Shown here in pieces: positions 9,459 to 16,654 of a stretch of DNA of 34,561 bases. The position numbers were made by a program, and so were the translations under genes. Source of the DNA: an uncultured Oscillospiraceae bacterium (lineage in GTDB: Bacteria; Bacillota; Clostridia; Oscillospirales; Oscillospiraceae); the NCBI GenBank assembly GCA_944385435.1, contig CALWXG010000026.1, positions 1 through 34,561 on the forward strand. Direction: 5' to 3'. The notes under the pieces are model-generated. The model had not been told where the DNA came from. It did not search any database and worked only from the letters and a program-made list of their open reading frames with translations. Each line of letters opens with the position of its first letter. Positions within the stretch are counted from its first letter, which is position 1.

Positions 9459-10295
9459 TCAGCAGCAGGGGCTGATGTTTCTGGTCTCCTGATAGCTCTC
9501 CGGCTGAGGTGTGGTGTTGGGGGGAAAGAACTCATCCACGGGGAACTGCACCTTCCGGAAGATGGCGCAGGGATCCTCCTCCCCGCTGCCCGGGCACTCC
9601 TTGCTGGGCACGCAGTAGTCATAGGCGGGGATGAGCAGCTGGCTCTCCCGCTCCAGGCGGATGATGGAGAACTGGCCCAGGGTGACGTACACCCGTTTGC
9701 CCTCCCCGCCCATGGACAGCTCGCCGGGGAAGCAGCCGGTAATGGCTGCGGGAATGTCCGCAGCATCGCAGCAGTCCCGCACCGGAGGCTCACAGGCGTC
9801 CACCAGCTTGATGCCCAGAATCAGGGGGTCCACCGCGTCCACTACCGCCACAGGCAGATTGGTGCGCATCAGATTCTGGGCGTCCAGGTCGTTGCAGGAC
9901 AGATTGGAAGAGAACACCTTGGCGGAGCCCTCACTGCCGAACAGGATGGCCCGCTTGTCAAACACCACCAGTCCGCTGACGGACACCGGCCGGGCTCCGC
10001 CCACAAAGGCGTCTGCCGTCACCCGGTAGAAATAGCGCACGTCCACCGTGTAGAATCCCCGGTTGAAGCTCACGGGCTCCACGTCAATGTAAGCGTACAG
10101 CAGCTCTGCCCGGCCCGCCTTCAGGCTGATGGCCCGGTCGATCACCGCCTGGGAACTGGCGGTGGGATACAGACGCAGGTCCTCCACGCAGTCCTTGTCG
10201 CGGCAGCTGTCGTAAATCTTTCTGGTGTGGATGCAGACCGCCTCCCGGATACCCGCGGTATCGGAGATGGGGCCCGGCTCGATCAATTCAGCCAT
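9459..10295 (-). CDS. Conserved Cys-rich protein, function unknown
   Basis: I do not recognise a named function for this 278-residue protein, though it resembles a conserved clostridial type. It has 13 cysteines, among them a pattern in IYDSCRDKDCVEDLR near the N-terminus, a CC pair in the middle (VRDCCDAAD) and a terminal SPCC. The middle (about residues 55-140) is predicted beta-rich, with alternating patterns such as YIDVEPVSFNRGFYTVDVRY. There is no signal peptide or membrane segment. The start at 10295 is supported by GGGAGG seven bases upstream; the frame's earlier ATG lacks one. A spore or envelope structural role is possible but only a guess. A TACAAT hexamer (complement of 10357-10362) may be its -10. 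Confidence 0.8.
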   Translation of the reverse strand: MAELIEPGPISDTAGIREAVCIHTRKIYDSCRDKDCVEDLRLYPTASSQAVIDRAISLKAGRAELLYAYIDVEPVSFNRGFYTVDVRYFYRVTADAFVGGARPVSVSGLVVFDKRAILFGSEGSAKVFSSNLSCNDLDAQNLMRTNLPVAVVDAVDPLILGIKLVDACEPPVRDCCDAADIPAAITGCFPGELSMGGEGKRVYVTLGQFSIIRLERESQLLIPAYDYCVPSKECPGSGEEDPCAIFRKVQFPVDEFFPPNTTPQPESYQETRNISPCC

Positions 10296-10403
10296 AATCG
10301 TACCTCCCAATGGTTGATGGAGAGAGAAAAGGCAGATTTGCTTTTCTTCCATTCCCATTGTATGCCTGGGCCCCGGTTTGGTGCGGAAAAGCCCGCCGTC
10401 GGC

Positions 10404-10955
10404 TCAGCCGAGGCGCTTGATCACCCGGGCCGGCACGCCGCCCACCACCGTGTTGGCAGGCACATCCCGGGTCACCACGGCTCCCGCCGCCACGATGGCG
10501 TTGTCCCCGATGGTCACCCCGGAGGTGATGGTGGCATTGGCGCCGATCCACACGTTTTTCCCGATGGCAATGGCGCCCGGGATCAGCTCCTGCCGCCGCT
10601 CCGGCTCCGGGCGGTGATCCAGGGTGGCCAGCACCACATTGTGGCCGATGAGCACCCCGTCCCCCACAGTGATGCCCCCCTGGTCCTGGAAGTGGCAGTT
10701 GGAGTTGATGAATACGTCCTTCCCGATGGTGGTGTTCTGTCCATAGTCGGTATAGAAAGGTGGGAACAGACAGAACCCCTCCCCCACCGGCTTTCCGATG
10801 AGCTGGGTGAACAGGCGCACCACTTCCTCCGGCTCATGGTAGGCACAGTTCAGCTCCATGGTCAGTTTCAGCGCCCGCTGACTGGCCTGACGCATGTACT
10901 GGTAGATGGGCAGGCCCAGCTCCTGCGCCCTTTGCTCAAAGACTTCATAACCCAT
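10404..10955 (-). CDS. Maltose/galactoside-type O-acetyltransferase
   Basis: This 183-residue enzyme belongs to the left-handed beta-helix acetyltransferases of the LacA/Maa/NodL group, which move acetyl from acetyl-CoA to a sugar hydroxyl. The N-terminal helical Maa-type segment is followed by hexapeptide repeats ([70 protein letters not shown]). The catalytic histidine is in LDHRP, and the C-terminus [11 protein letters not shown] is typical. The start at 10955 has AAGGAGG upstream. The natural acceptor cannot be read from sequence. It stands alone behind its own promoter, 108 bases before the Cys-rich gene. Confidence 0.9.
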   Translation of the reverse strand: MGYEVFEQRAQELGLPIYQYMRQASQRALKLTMELNCAYHEPEEVVRLFTQLIGKPVGEGFCLFPPFYTDYGQNTTIGKDVFINSNCHFQDQGGITVGDGVLIGHNVVLATLDHRPEPERRQELIPGAIAIGKNVWIGANATITSGVTIGDNAIVAAGAVVTRDVPANTVVGGVPARVIKRLG

Positions 10956-11055
10956 GACGTAATCCTCCTTGTACCTTCTGTGCATTCAATGCAAGGGTGC
11001 GGCATCTCCCATTTTTCAGGGATTCGCCGCACCGCCGCACCATTCTTTCAAACCC

Positions 11056-11084
11056 ATTGTATCGGATGAGCCGGAAAACCGCAA
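11056..11084 (-). promoter_or_regulatory. Promoter of the acetyltransferase gene
   Basis: On the minus strand a TTGCGG -35 (11079-11084) and a TACAAT -10 (11056-11061) are separated by 17 bases, about 100 bases before the acetyltransferase ATG. The -35 is only half-matching. Confidence 0.5.
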
Positions 11085-11161
11085 GCGCAATGCCGGAACA
11101 GACCGTGAACACTGTCTTATTGTTTCTCTCTCCTGTATATAGAAAGTTTTCCGGCTGCAAA

Positions 11162-11203
11162 AGCAACCGCCTTCGGGATATTGTGACCCCCCAGGCGGTT
11201 GCT
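11162..11203 (-). terminator. Terminator of the 11215-11667 gene
   Basis: An 11-bp perfect stem (AGCAACCGCCT at 11162-11172, AGGCGGTTGCT at 11193-11203) with a 20-base loop starts just past the stop codon. It is followed on the minus strand by a short T-run. The T-run is brief, so efficiency may be moderate. Confidence 0.6.
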
Positions 11204-11214
11204 CTGCCATCCTC

Positions 11215-11667
11215 TTAATGCAGATACTCATCTTCCAGCAGTTCCATCATTTCAAAGGGAAACCGCTCTGCACCATGATCCGGAATCTCCCCGAGACGTT
11301 TCAGGAATAACCTCACAAGCATCAGACCCTCTCTGCTGTGTTTCCCTGTTTCTGAACCGCGTCTCGCCAACCAGATTTGATCATAGATTTCGATCTGATG
11401 AACCAACATGTCTGTATCTGATTCAAACGCAAACTCATTTTCCTCGGTAGCCTCACGATAACGCGCTATTACATCGTCCAGCCTTCTGAGAATGGCCTCC
11501 TGGCTTAAATCCAATGGCACATAAATTCTGATGTTGTCCTTTGCATACCCCGTATCTTCGCCACAATCTTCCTGCTTTTGGAGCGAGCCGTCAATGAGCC
11601 AAGGCTCATTGAAATACAGTGCGTCTTTCTCCGGGAAAATCGGTTCTTTGTCGATATGGTAATTCAT
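11215..11667 (-). CDS. Small acidic protein, function unknown
   Basis: This 150-residue acidic protein is not recognised. It has no signal peptide, membrane segment or known motif. It is probably soluble and mostly helical in the second half (about residues 55-150, e.g. EAILRRLDDVIARYREATEE). GGAAGGAG lies 11 bases before the ATG, and a hairpin terminator follows the stop, so it looks like a real gene. Its base composition is visibly more AT-rich than the neighbours, suggesting it may have arrived separately. It could be an immunity-type or accessory protein, but nothing in the sequence proves this. Confidence 0.65.
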   Translation of the reverse strand: MNYHIDKEPIFPEKDALYFNEPWLIDGSLQKQEDCGEDTGYAKDNIRIYVPLDLSQEAILRRLDDVIARYREATEENEFAFESDTDMLVHQIEIYDQIWLARRGSETGKHSREGLMLVRLFLKRLGEIPDHGAERFPFEMMELLEDEYLH

Positions 11668-11753
11668 ATTTCTTCATGCTCCTTCCATCGTCCTCATCAT
11701 TTACAGAACCTGAAAGCGCAGTCTCTCCCCTGGCTTTGAGGCCATGCATTTCA

Positions 11754-12098
11754 TCACACGCTGAGCAGCGGCGCACCGGTCTGCAAAAGTTCGGTGAGGG
11801 GCGGCCCCCAGGGTTTGAGTTCCACCCCCAGCGCCTCCAGCTGTTCCACCACCCCCAGTTCCCTGGCGCAGGTGATGCAGCCCACGAACTCCACGCCGTA
11901 GTCCCGGCGCAGCCGGGCCATCTCCCGCTGCATGTCCCCGTTCTCCGCCATGAGTCTGGTGGTGGCGCCCCACAGGATGACGGTGACCTTGTCCCACCAC
12001 CGGTTCTGAATACTGTATTTGGCATACATCATTACCATCAGCTTTCCCGTATCCGGGTCGGCGTTGGTCCAAAGAATGTGCAGATGCCGTTTGTCCAT
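11754..12098 (-). CDS. DsrE-like small protein
   Basis: This 114-residue protein resembles the DsrE/DsrF-like alpha/beta fold found in sulfur-relay and related proteins. It starts HLHILWTNADPDTGKLMVMMYA, then has WWDKVTVILWGATTRLM and VEFVGCITCARELG, whose CxxC lies where DsrE-type proteins often carry a cysteine. I chose the ATG at 12098 because GAGGAGG lies upstream. It begins only about 33 bases after the purA terminator, so there is little room for its own promoter, and its expression may depend on read-through from purA. The sulfur role is family knowledge and not shown here. Confidence 0.75.
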   Translation of the reverse strand: MDKRHLHILWTNADPDTGKLMVMMYAKYSIQNRWWDKVTVILWGATTRLMAENGDMQREMARLRRDYGVEFVGCITCARELGVVEQLEALGVELKPWGPPLTELLQTGAPLLSV

Positions 12099-12131
12099 AG
12101 ATGCTCCTCCTCGCAGCAGCGCAGTTCCTGC

Positions 12132-12165
12132 AAAAACGGGCGGCGGCAATTCTGCCGCCGCCCGT
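12132..12165 (-). terminator. Rho-independent terminator after purA
   Basis: A perfect 13-bp stem (ACGGGCGGCGGCA / TGCCGCCGCCCGT, 12136-12148 and 12153-12165) with a four-base loop is followed on the minus strand by TTTTT. It starts 14 bases past the purA stop and ends about 33 bases before the DsrE-like start codon. Confidence 0.9.
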
Positions 12166-12178
12166 CACAGGGGTTTAT

Positions 12179-13462
12179 TCAGGTTCTGAACGCGTTCTCG
12201 TGGCGCTTGGGACCGGTGGATACGATGGTGATGGGTACCCCGATCTTAGACTCCAGGAACTCCACATAGGCCTTGGCCTGGGCAGGCAGGGCGTTGTAGT
12301 CGGTGACACCCCGCACATCGCTCTTCCAGCCGGGCAGAGTCTCGAACACGGGCTTGGCCCGCAGCAGCCTGGGGGTGACGGGGAACTGATCGGTGACCTG
12401 GCCGTCAATCTCATAGCCCACACACACCTTGATCTCATCCAGATAGCCCAGCACATCCAGGCAGGTCAGGGCCACCTGGGTGGCGCCCTGCACCATGCAG
12501 CCGTATTTTGTGGCTACGGCGTCAAACCAGCCCACCCGGCGGGGCCGCCCGGTGGTGGCGCCGAACTCGCCCTTGTCGCCCCCCCGGCGGCGCAGCTCGT
12601 CCCCCTCGGGACCGGTGAGCTCGCTGACGAACGGCTCAGTCTTGGAGCCAACGCAGGAGGAGTAGGCCTTGGTGACGCAGATCACATCCTCCACGGCAGT
12701 GGGGGGCACCGGAGCGCCCACGCAGCCGAAACCCGCCAGGGTGTGGGAGGAGGTGGTCATGGGGAAAATGCCCAGATCCGGATCCTTCATGGCACCAAGC
12801 TGGCCCTCCAGCAGAACCGTCTTGCCCTGCTTCAGCGCATCGTGGAGGAAGCCCACCGCATCGCCCACATAGGGCCGGATCAGCTCCCGGTATTCCAGCA
12901 GCTGGGCGTAAAGCTGATCCACATCCAGCCTGGGTTTGTGATACAGATGCTCGAACAGGATATTCTTCACATCCACCGCCCGCTCCAGGCGCTCCCGCAG
13001 GCGGGCGTCATCAAACAGATCACACACCTGGATGCCGGTCTTGGCGTATTTGTCGGAATAGAAGGGGGCAATGCCGCTCTTGGTGGAGCCGAAGGCCTTG
13101 CCGCCCAGCCGCTCCTCCTCGTAGGAATCCTGGAGCACGTGATAGGGCATGAGGATCTGTGCCCGCTCCGAAATGATCAGATTGGGAGCCGGCACGCCCT
13201 GGTCGGTGATGCTTTTGAGCTCACCCACCAGTTTGATGATGTCCAGAGCCACTCCGTTGCCAATGATATTGGTCACATGGGGGTAAAAGGTGCCGGAGGG
13301 CAGGATGTGCAGGGCAAACCGCCCGTAGTCGTTGATGATGGTGTGACCCGCATTGGCGCCGCCCTGAAAGCGGACCACCACATCGGAAGTCTCCGCCAGC
13401 ATGTCCGTGATTTTCCCCTTGCCTTCGTCGCCCCAATTGGCGCCCACAATTGCTTTTACCAT
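12179..13462 (-). CDS. purA: Adenylosuccinate synthetase
   Basis: PurA joins IMP and aspartate using GTP to make adenylosuccinate, the first committed step to AMP. The 427-residue product shows the N-terminal GTP/IMP loop GANWGDEGKGKITDML, RFQGGANAGHTI and, late in the chain, the guanine-binding region near IVSTGPKRHE. The length is typical (about 430). I chose the ATG at 13462 because GGAGG lies eight bases upstream; longer open frame upstream lacks this and does not fit the family. It has its own promoter and a strong terminator, and is divergent from yerC. Confidence 0.97.
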   Translation of the reverse strand: MVKAIVGANWGDEGKGKITDMLAETSDVVVRFQGGANAGHTIINDYGRFALHILPSGTFYPHVTNIIGNGVALDIIKLVGELKSITDQGVPAPNLIISERAQILMPYHVLQDSYEEERLGGKAFGSTKSGIAPFYSDKYAKTGIQVCDLFDDARLRERLERAVDVKNILFEHLYHKPRLDVDQLYAQLLEYRELIRPYVGDAVGFLHDALKQGKTVLLEGQLGAMKDPDLGIFPMTTSSHTLAGFGCVGAPVPPTAVEDVICVTKAYSSCVGSKTEPFVSELTGPEGDELRRRGGDKGEFGATTGRPRRVGWFDAVATKYGCMVQGATQVALTCLDVLGYLDEIKVCVGYEIDGQVTDQFPVTPRLLRAKPVFETLPGWKSDVRGVTDYNALPAQAKAYVEFLESKIGVPITIVSTGPKRHENAFRT

Positions 13463-13551
13463 TTTTGTTACCTCCGCTGCCCGGGATTCGCAACCGCCTT
13501 TGCGGATTTGCCTTTTCCGCAGCTCCGAACTGCTGTGCATACAGCTTTTTT

Positions 13552-13580
13552 ATTATAGCCTCTTTATCGGAGAAAAGCAA
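13552..13580 (-). promoter_or_regulatory. purA promoter
   Basis: On the minus strand a consensus TATAAT (complement of 13552-13557) lies 17 bases from a half-matching TTGCTT (13575-13580), about 85 bases before the purA ATG. Confidence 0.6.
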
Positions 13581-13744
13581 CCACTTTCCCGGCAAAAAAT
13601 CCGCATCGGAAAATCTCTGCTGGTTTCATCCCGCCGTACCTCCACCCCCTGTTCCCATCCGGCACAGAGGGACAATCCGTATCTCCATGTTCTTTCTGTC
13701 CGCCGCAGGCGGACAATCCCCCCGCTTTTTGTTGTCTTTTGCTC

Positions 13745-13773
13745 TTTACATTCCTGAAGTATCATAGTACAAT
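13745..13773 (+). promoter_or_regulatory. Promoter of yerC-methyltransferase-hslO
   Basis: TTTACA (13745-13750) and TACAAT (13768-13773) are separated by exactly 17 bases. The start of transcription would fall near 13781, giving a leader of about 107 bases before the YerC start codon. Confidence 0.7.
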
Positions 13774-13887
13774 ACAGTCTGTAATGGCCGTGCCTGTCCG
13801 CGCGGCCCTGTTTTCCCCACGGCTGTCCCGGGCGTCATTCAAGTCCGTGCCGCGCCGTGTAAAATACACAGACCGGAGGACTGCACC

Positions 13888-14172
13888 ATGCAAAAAAATG
13901 ACCAGGGACAGTGTGAACTGCTCTACCAGGCCGTCTTATCCCTGACCTCGCCGGAGGAGTGCCGGGCCTTTTTCCAGGACCTGTGCACCGTGGCGGAACT
14001 GCGGGCCATGGCACAGCGGCTGGAAGTAGCCCAGATGCTGGACGGCGGCATGATCTACAACGACATTCTGGAGCGCACCGGCGCTTCCAGCGCCACCATC
14101 AGCCGGGTGAACCGGGCACTGCAGTACGGGGCCGGCGGCTACAAGGCCGTGCTTCCCCGTCTGGGAACCTGA
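13888..14172 (+). CDS. YerC/YecD TrpR-like DNA-binding protein
   Basis: This 94-residue protein matches the YerC/YecD group, small helical proteins with a TrpR-type helix-turn-helix. The region AELRAMAQRLEVAQMLDGG precedes the helix-turn-helix segment NDILERTGASSATISRVNRAL (about residues 57-77), as in the family. These proteins are taken to be transcription regulators, but their targets are not settled. CGGAGGA is seven bases before the ATG. The stop overlaps the next start in TGATG, so the next gene is probably translationally coupled. Confidence 0.9.
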   Translation: MQKNDQGQCELLYQAVLSLTSPEECRAFFQDLCTVAELRAMAQRLEVAQMLDGGMIYNDILERTGASSATISRVNRALQYGAGGYKAVLPRLGT

Positions 14173-14912
14173 TGGACGCCTACACCGTGCTGGCCCGGTA
14201 CTATGACCAGCTCACCGGCGACGTGGCATATGAGAAGTGGGCTGACTATATCCAGCGCCAGTTCCGCCGCCACAAGGGCGAGATTCACCGGGTGGCCGAA
14301 CTGGCCTGCGGCACGGGTAGTCTGGCCCGGCTGCTGGCCCAGCGGGGCTATCAGGTGACGGCGGTGGACCGTTCGGCAGATATGCTGTGTCAGGCGGATC
14401 AGAAGTGTCAGGGGCTGGATGTCTTCTTTCTGTGCCAGGACCTGACCCGGCTGCGGCTGCTGGAGCAGGCGGACGCTGTGGTATGCTGCCTGGACAGCTT
14501 CAACTACATCACCCGTCCCGCCCTGCTGCGCCAGGCTTTCCGGCGGGTGCATCAGGCGCTGTGCTCCGAAGGTCTGTTTCTCTTTGATGTAAAGACTCCC
14601 CAGGCCCTGGAGGAGGCGGACGGACAGGTCTACCTGGATGAGACAGAGGATCTGTACTGTGTCTGGCGCGGGGCATACTCCCGCCGACGCCGGATCTGCG
14701 GCTACGGCATCGACCTGTTTGCCCGGCAGGAGGACGGCAGCTGGATGCGCGGCGAGGAATATCATGAGGAGTATGCCTACACCATGGACGAGCTGACCGC
14801 CTGGCTGGAGGAAGCCGGATTTACCGATATCCGGCAATTTGGAAACCTGCGCATGACTCCGCCCCAGGAGGACGAGCGCCGGGTATTTTTCACTGCGACA
14901 AAGAAAGGATAA
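14172..14912 (+). CDS. Class I SAM-dependent methyltransferase
   Basis: This 246-residue protein has the Rossmann fold of class I methyltransferases. Motif I is VAELACGTGSLARLL at about residue 41, followed by the acidic end of strand 2 (TAVDRSADML). DAVVCCLDSFNYI forms the next motif. The opening, YTVLARYYDQLTGDVAYEKWADY, is typical of small stand-alone methyltransferases in Clostridia. The substrate is unknown. The ATG overlaps the yerC stop by one base and hslO follows nine bases after its own stop, so the three genes form one unit. Confidence 0.88.
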   Translation: MDAYTVLARYYDQLTGDVAYEKWADYIQRQFRRHKGEIHRVAELACGTGSLARLLAQRGYQVTAVDRSADMLCQADQKCQGLDVFFLCQDLTRLRLLEQADAVVCCLDSFNYITRPALLRQAFRRVHQALCSEGLFLFDVKTPQALEEADGQVYLDETEDLYCVWRGAYSRRRRICGYGIDLFARQEDGSWMRGEEYHEEYAYTMDELTAWLEEAGFTDIRQFGNLRMTPPQEDERRVFFTATKKG

Positions 14913-14920
14913 CGTTTTCT

Positions 14921-15802
14921 ATGGATCAATTAGTTCGCGCGATTGCGAAAGACGCCCCGGTGAAAGCGGTGGCCATCTCCGGCACTGCTCTGGTGGAACG
15001 GGCCCGGCAAATTCACGACACCTGGCCGGTGGCCACCGCCGCCCTGGGTCGGCTGCTTCTGGCCGCCTCCATGATCGGCAACTCCCTCAAGGAGGAAAAC
15101 GGCTCCGTCACCCTGCGGGTAAAGGGAAACGGGCCTCTGGGAACGGTGCTGGCCGTATCCGACAGCCAGGGCAATGTGCGCGGGTATGTGCAGAATCCCG
15201 GAGTGGATATACCCCGGAAGGCCCCGGGCAAGCTGGACGTGGGGGCCGCCGTGGGCCCGGACGGCAGTCTCACCGTCATCAAGGACATCGGCTTGAAAGA
15301 GCCCTACGTGGGCTCCATCCAGCTGGTGGGCGGGGAAATCGCCGAGGACGTGGCCGCCTACTTTGTGGAGAGCGAGCAGATTCCCACCGCCTGCGCTCTG
15401 GGTGTTCTGGTGGCCCCGGATCAGACCGTCCAGGCAGCGGGAGGCTATCTCATCCAACTGCTGCCCGGCGCGGAGGACGACGTGATCACCGCCATTGAGC
15501 AGGGCATTGCCCGGGTAGGCGCTGTGAGCGCCCAGCTGGACCGCGGCCTGGGCCCTGAGGAATTGCTGCGGGAAGTGCTCTCACAGTTCCAGTTGGAGAT
15601 TCTGGAGACACAGCCGGTGGAATACCGGTGCTACTGCTCCCGGGAGCGGGTCAGTCGGGCGCTGATCAGCATGGGAAGGCAGGAATTAGAGTCCCTGATC
15701 CGGGAACAGGACAGCGCAGAGCTCACCTGCCAGTTCTGTGACAAGGTGTATCATTTCAGCCGAGCCGATCTGGAGGCTCTGCTCCGGGAAGCCACTTCTT
15801 GA
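14921..15802 (+). CDS. hslO: Redox-regulated chaperone Hsp33
   Basis: Hsp33 is a cytoplasmic holdase that is activated by oxidative stress when its zinc-bound cysteines form disulfides. The 293-residue product has the N-terminal domain (LLLAASMIGNSLKEE, GYVQNPG) and the C-terminal redox switch. The four cysteines are CYC near residue 240 and CQFC near residue 269, which matches the conserved CxC and CxxC pattern, so the sensor looks intact. AAAGGAT lies upstream of the ATG. It is the last gene of the yerC unit; I see no clear terminator after it before the tRNA promoter. Confidence 0.96.
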   Translation: MDQLVRAIAKDAPVKAVAISGTALVERARQIHDTWPVATAALGRLLLAASMIGNSLKEENGSVTLRVKGNGPLGTVLAVSDSQGNVRGYVQNPGVDIPRKAPGKLDVGAAVGPDGSLTVIKDIGLKEPYVGSIQLVGGEIAEDVAAYFVESEQIPTACALGVLVAPDQTVQAAGGYLIQLLPGAEDDVITAIEQGIARVGAVSAQLDRGLGPEELLREVLSQFQLEILETQPVEYRCYCSRERVSRALISMGRQELESLIREQDSAELTCQFCDKVYHFSRADLEALLREATS

Positions 15803-15903
15803 GGCTTTCCCCGTCGAAATGTGCCTTGATTTCCTGAGATCTGCTCTTATTCATCCTGCTTTTCCTGTTTTCGAAAAAGAATAGAAAAATTTCGAATTTG
15901 GGG

Positions 15904-15933
15904 TTGACATTTGCCTCCCAGCTTTGCTATAAT
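15904..15933 (+). promoter_or_regulatory. Strong promoter of the tRNA array
   Basis: A consensus TTGACA (15904-15909) and TATAAT (15928-15933) are 18 bases apart, with an extended TGC before the -10. The -10 lies 35 bases before tRNA-Val. Confidence 0.88.
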
Positions 15934-15968
15934 AGCTTTCGCCGTCTGACAAACGGCACACGCCTGTC

Positions 15969-16044
15969 GGGAGCATAGCTCAGCTGGGAGAGCACTTGCC
16001 TTACAAGCAAGGGGTCACAGGTTCGAGCCCTGTTGTTCCCACCA
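15969..16044 (+). tRNA. tRNA-Val (TAC)
   Basis: The 76-base cloverleaf includes an encoded CCA. The acceptor GGGAGCA pairs with TGTTCCC, the anticodon stem is CTTGC/GCAAG, and the loop CTTACAA gives anticodon TAC, reading GTA. Confidence 0.95.
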
Positions 16045-16065
16045 CACTCTTCAAGAGTCTTCTAT

Positions 16066-16142
<77 letters not shown>

Positions 16143-16147
16143 TATAT

Positions 16148-16223
<76 letters not shown>

Positions 16224-16226
16224 TTT

Positions 16227-16302
16227 GCGAGTGTAGCTCATCTGGTAGAGCGCCACCTTGCCAAGGTGGAGGTAGCGAGTTCGAGCCTCGTCACTCGCTC
16301 CA
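16227..16302 (+). tRNA. tRNA-Gly (GCC)
   Basis: The 76-base cloverleaf has acceptor GCGAGTG paired with CACTCGC, loop TTGCCAA for anticodon GCC, and an encoded CCA. Three bases follow tRNA-Phe before it starts. Confidence 0.95.
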
Positions 16303-16308
16303 TAAAAA

Positions 16309-16348
16309 ATTCCAAAAAGAAGTGTGATATCACACTTCTTTTTGGAAT
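16309..16348 (+). terminator. Perfect 40-bp palindrome between tRNA-Gly and tRNA-Cys
   Basis: The two 20-base arms (16309-16328 and 16329-16348) are exact reverse complements. The core stem GAAGTGTGAT/ATCACACTTC is flanked by AAAAA and TTTTT, the form of a bidirectional terminator. It sits inside the tRNA array, 14 bases before tRNA-Cys, so it may attenuate tRNA-Cys or act as a processing hairpin. Confidence 0.75.
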
Positions 16349-16362
16349 ATCATAAAGCATAC

Positions 16363-16437
16363 GGCGCCATAGCCAAGTGGTAAGGCAAGGGTCTGCAAAA
16401 TCCTGATGCCCCAGTTCAAATCTGGGTGGCGCCTCCA
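16363..16437 (+). tRNA. tRNA-Cys (GCA)
   Basis: The 75-base cloverleaf has acceptor GGCGCCA paired with TGGCGCC, loop CTGCAAA for anticodon GCA, and an encoded CCA. Its last seven bases are also the left edge of the following terminator stem. Confidence 0.94.
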
Positions 16438-16480
16438 AAAAGAAACACCAGCCGACAGGCTGGTGTTTCTTTTTGGAGGC
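16431..16480 (+). terminator. Terminator overlapping the 3' end of tRNA-Cys
   Basis: A perfect 23-bp stem (16431-16453 with 16458-16480) closes on a GACA loop. Its inner part GAAACACCAGCC/GGCTGGTGTTTC is flanked by A5 and T5, so it should terminate the array. The outer end uses the GCCTCCA 3' end of tRNA-Cys. Confidence 0.88.
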
Positions 16481-16596
16481 ACGGATGTTCTGAGCTGCCC
16501 GGGCAAACTGGATCTTTCCTGCGCCGCGGCCCCGGTTCTGACCGGTCTCTGCAGTACCCAATGCGGGAAGCTCGGAATATACACGGCTCTTTTCTC

Positions 16597-16625
16597 TTGC
16601 CACGGGGCGGGTTTTCTGCTACAGT
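16597..16625 (+). promoter_or_regulatory. Promoter of the orphan sensor kinase
   Basis: TTGCCA (16597-16602) and TACAGT (16620-16625) are 17 bases apart with a TGC extension, about 30 bases before the kinase ATG. The 174 bases between the terminator and this kinase hold no gene. Confidence 0.6.
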
Positions 16626-16654
16626 GGTACTTGAAGCAGTGAGGTGTTTTACTG

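Larger units (their letters stand above)
13463..13887. other. Divergent intergenic region purA / yerC
   Basis: This 425-base stretch has no gene. It holds the purA promoter on the minus strand and the yerC promoter on the plus strand, both noted separately. I see no purine riboswitch or clear operator. Several short frames cross it without ribosome sites. Confidence 0.6.

Noticed and set aside
12101-13558. Plus-strand open frame (485 residues) opposite purA
   Set aside because: Antisense to a highly conserved enzyme; it spans the terminator and promoter of purA.
15803-15900. TTCGAA repeats after hslO as a terminator
   Set aside because: The arms are short and AT-rich with no clear stem plus T-run, so I did not call a terminator.
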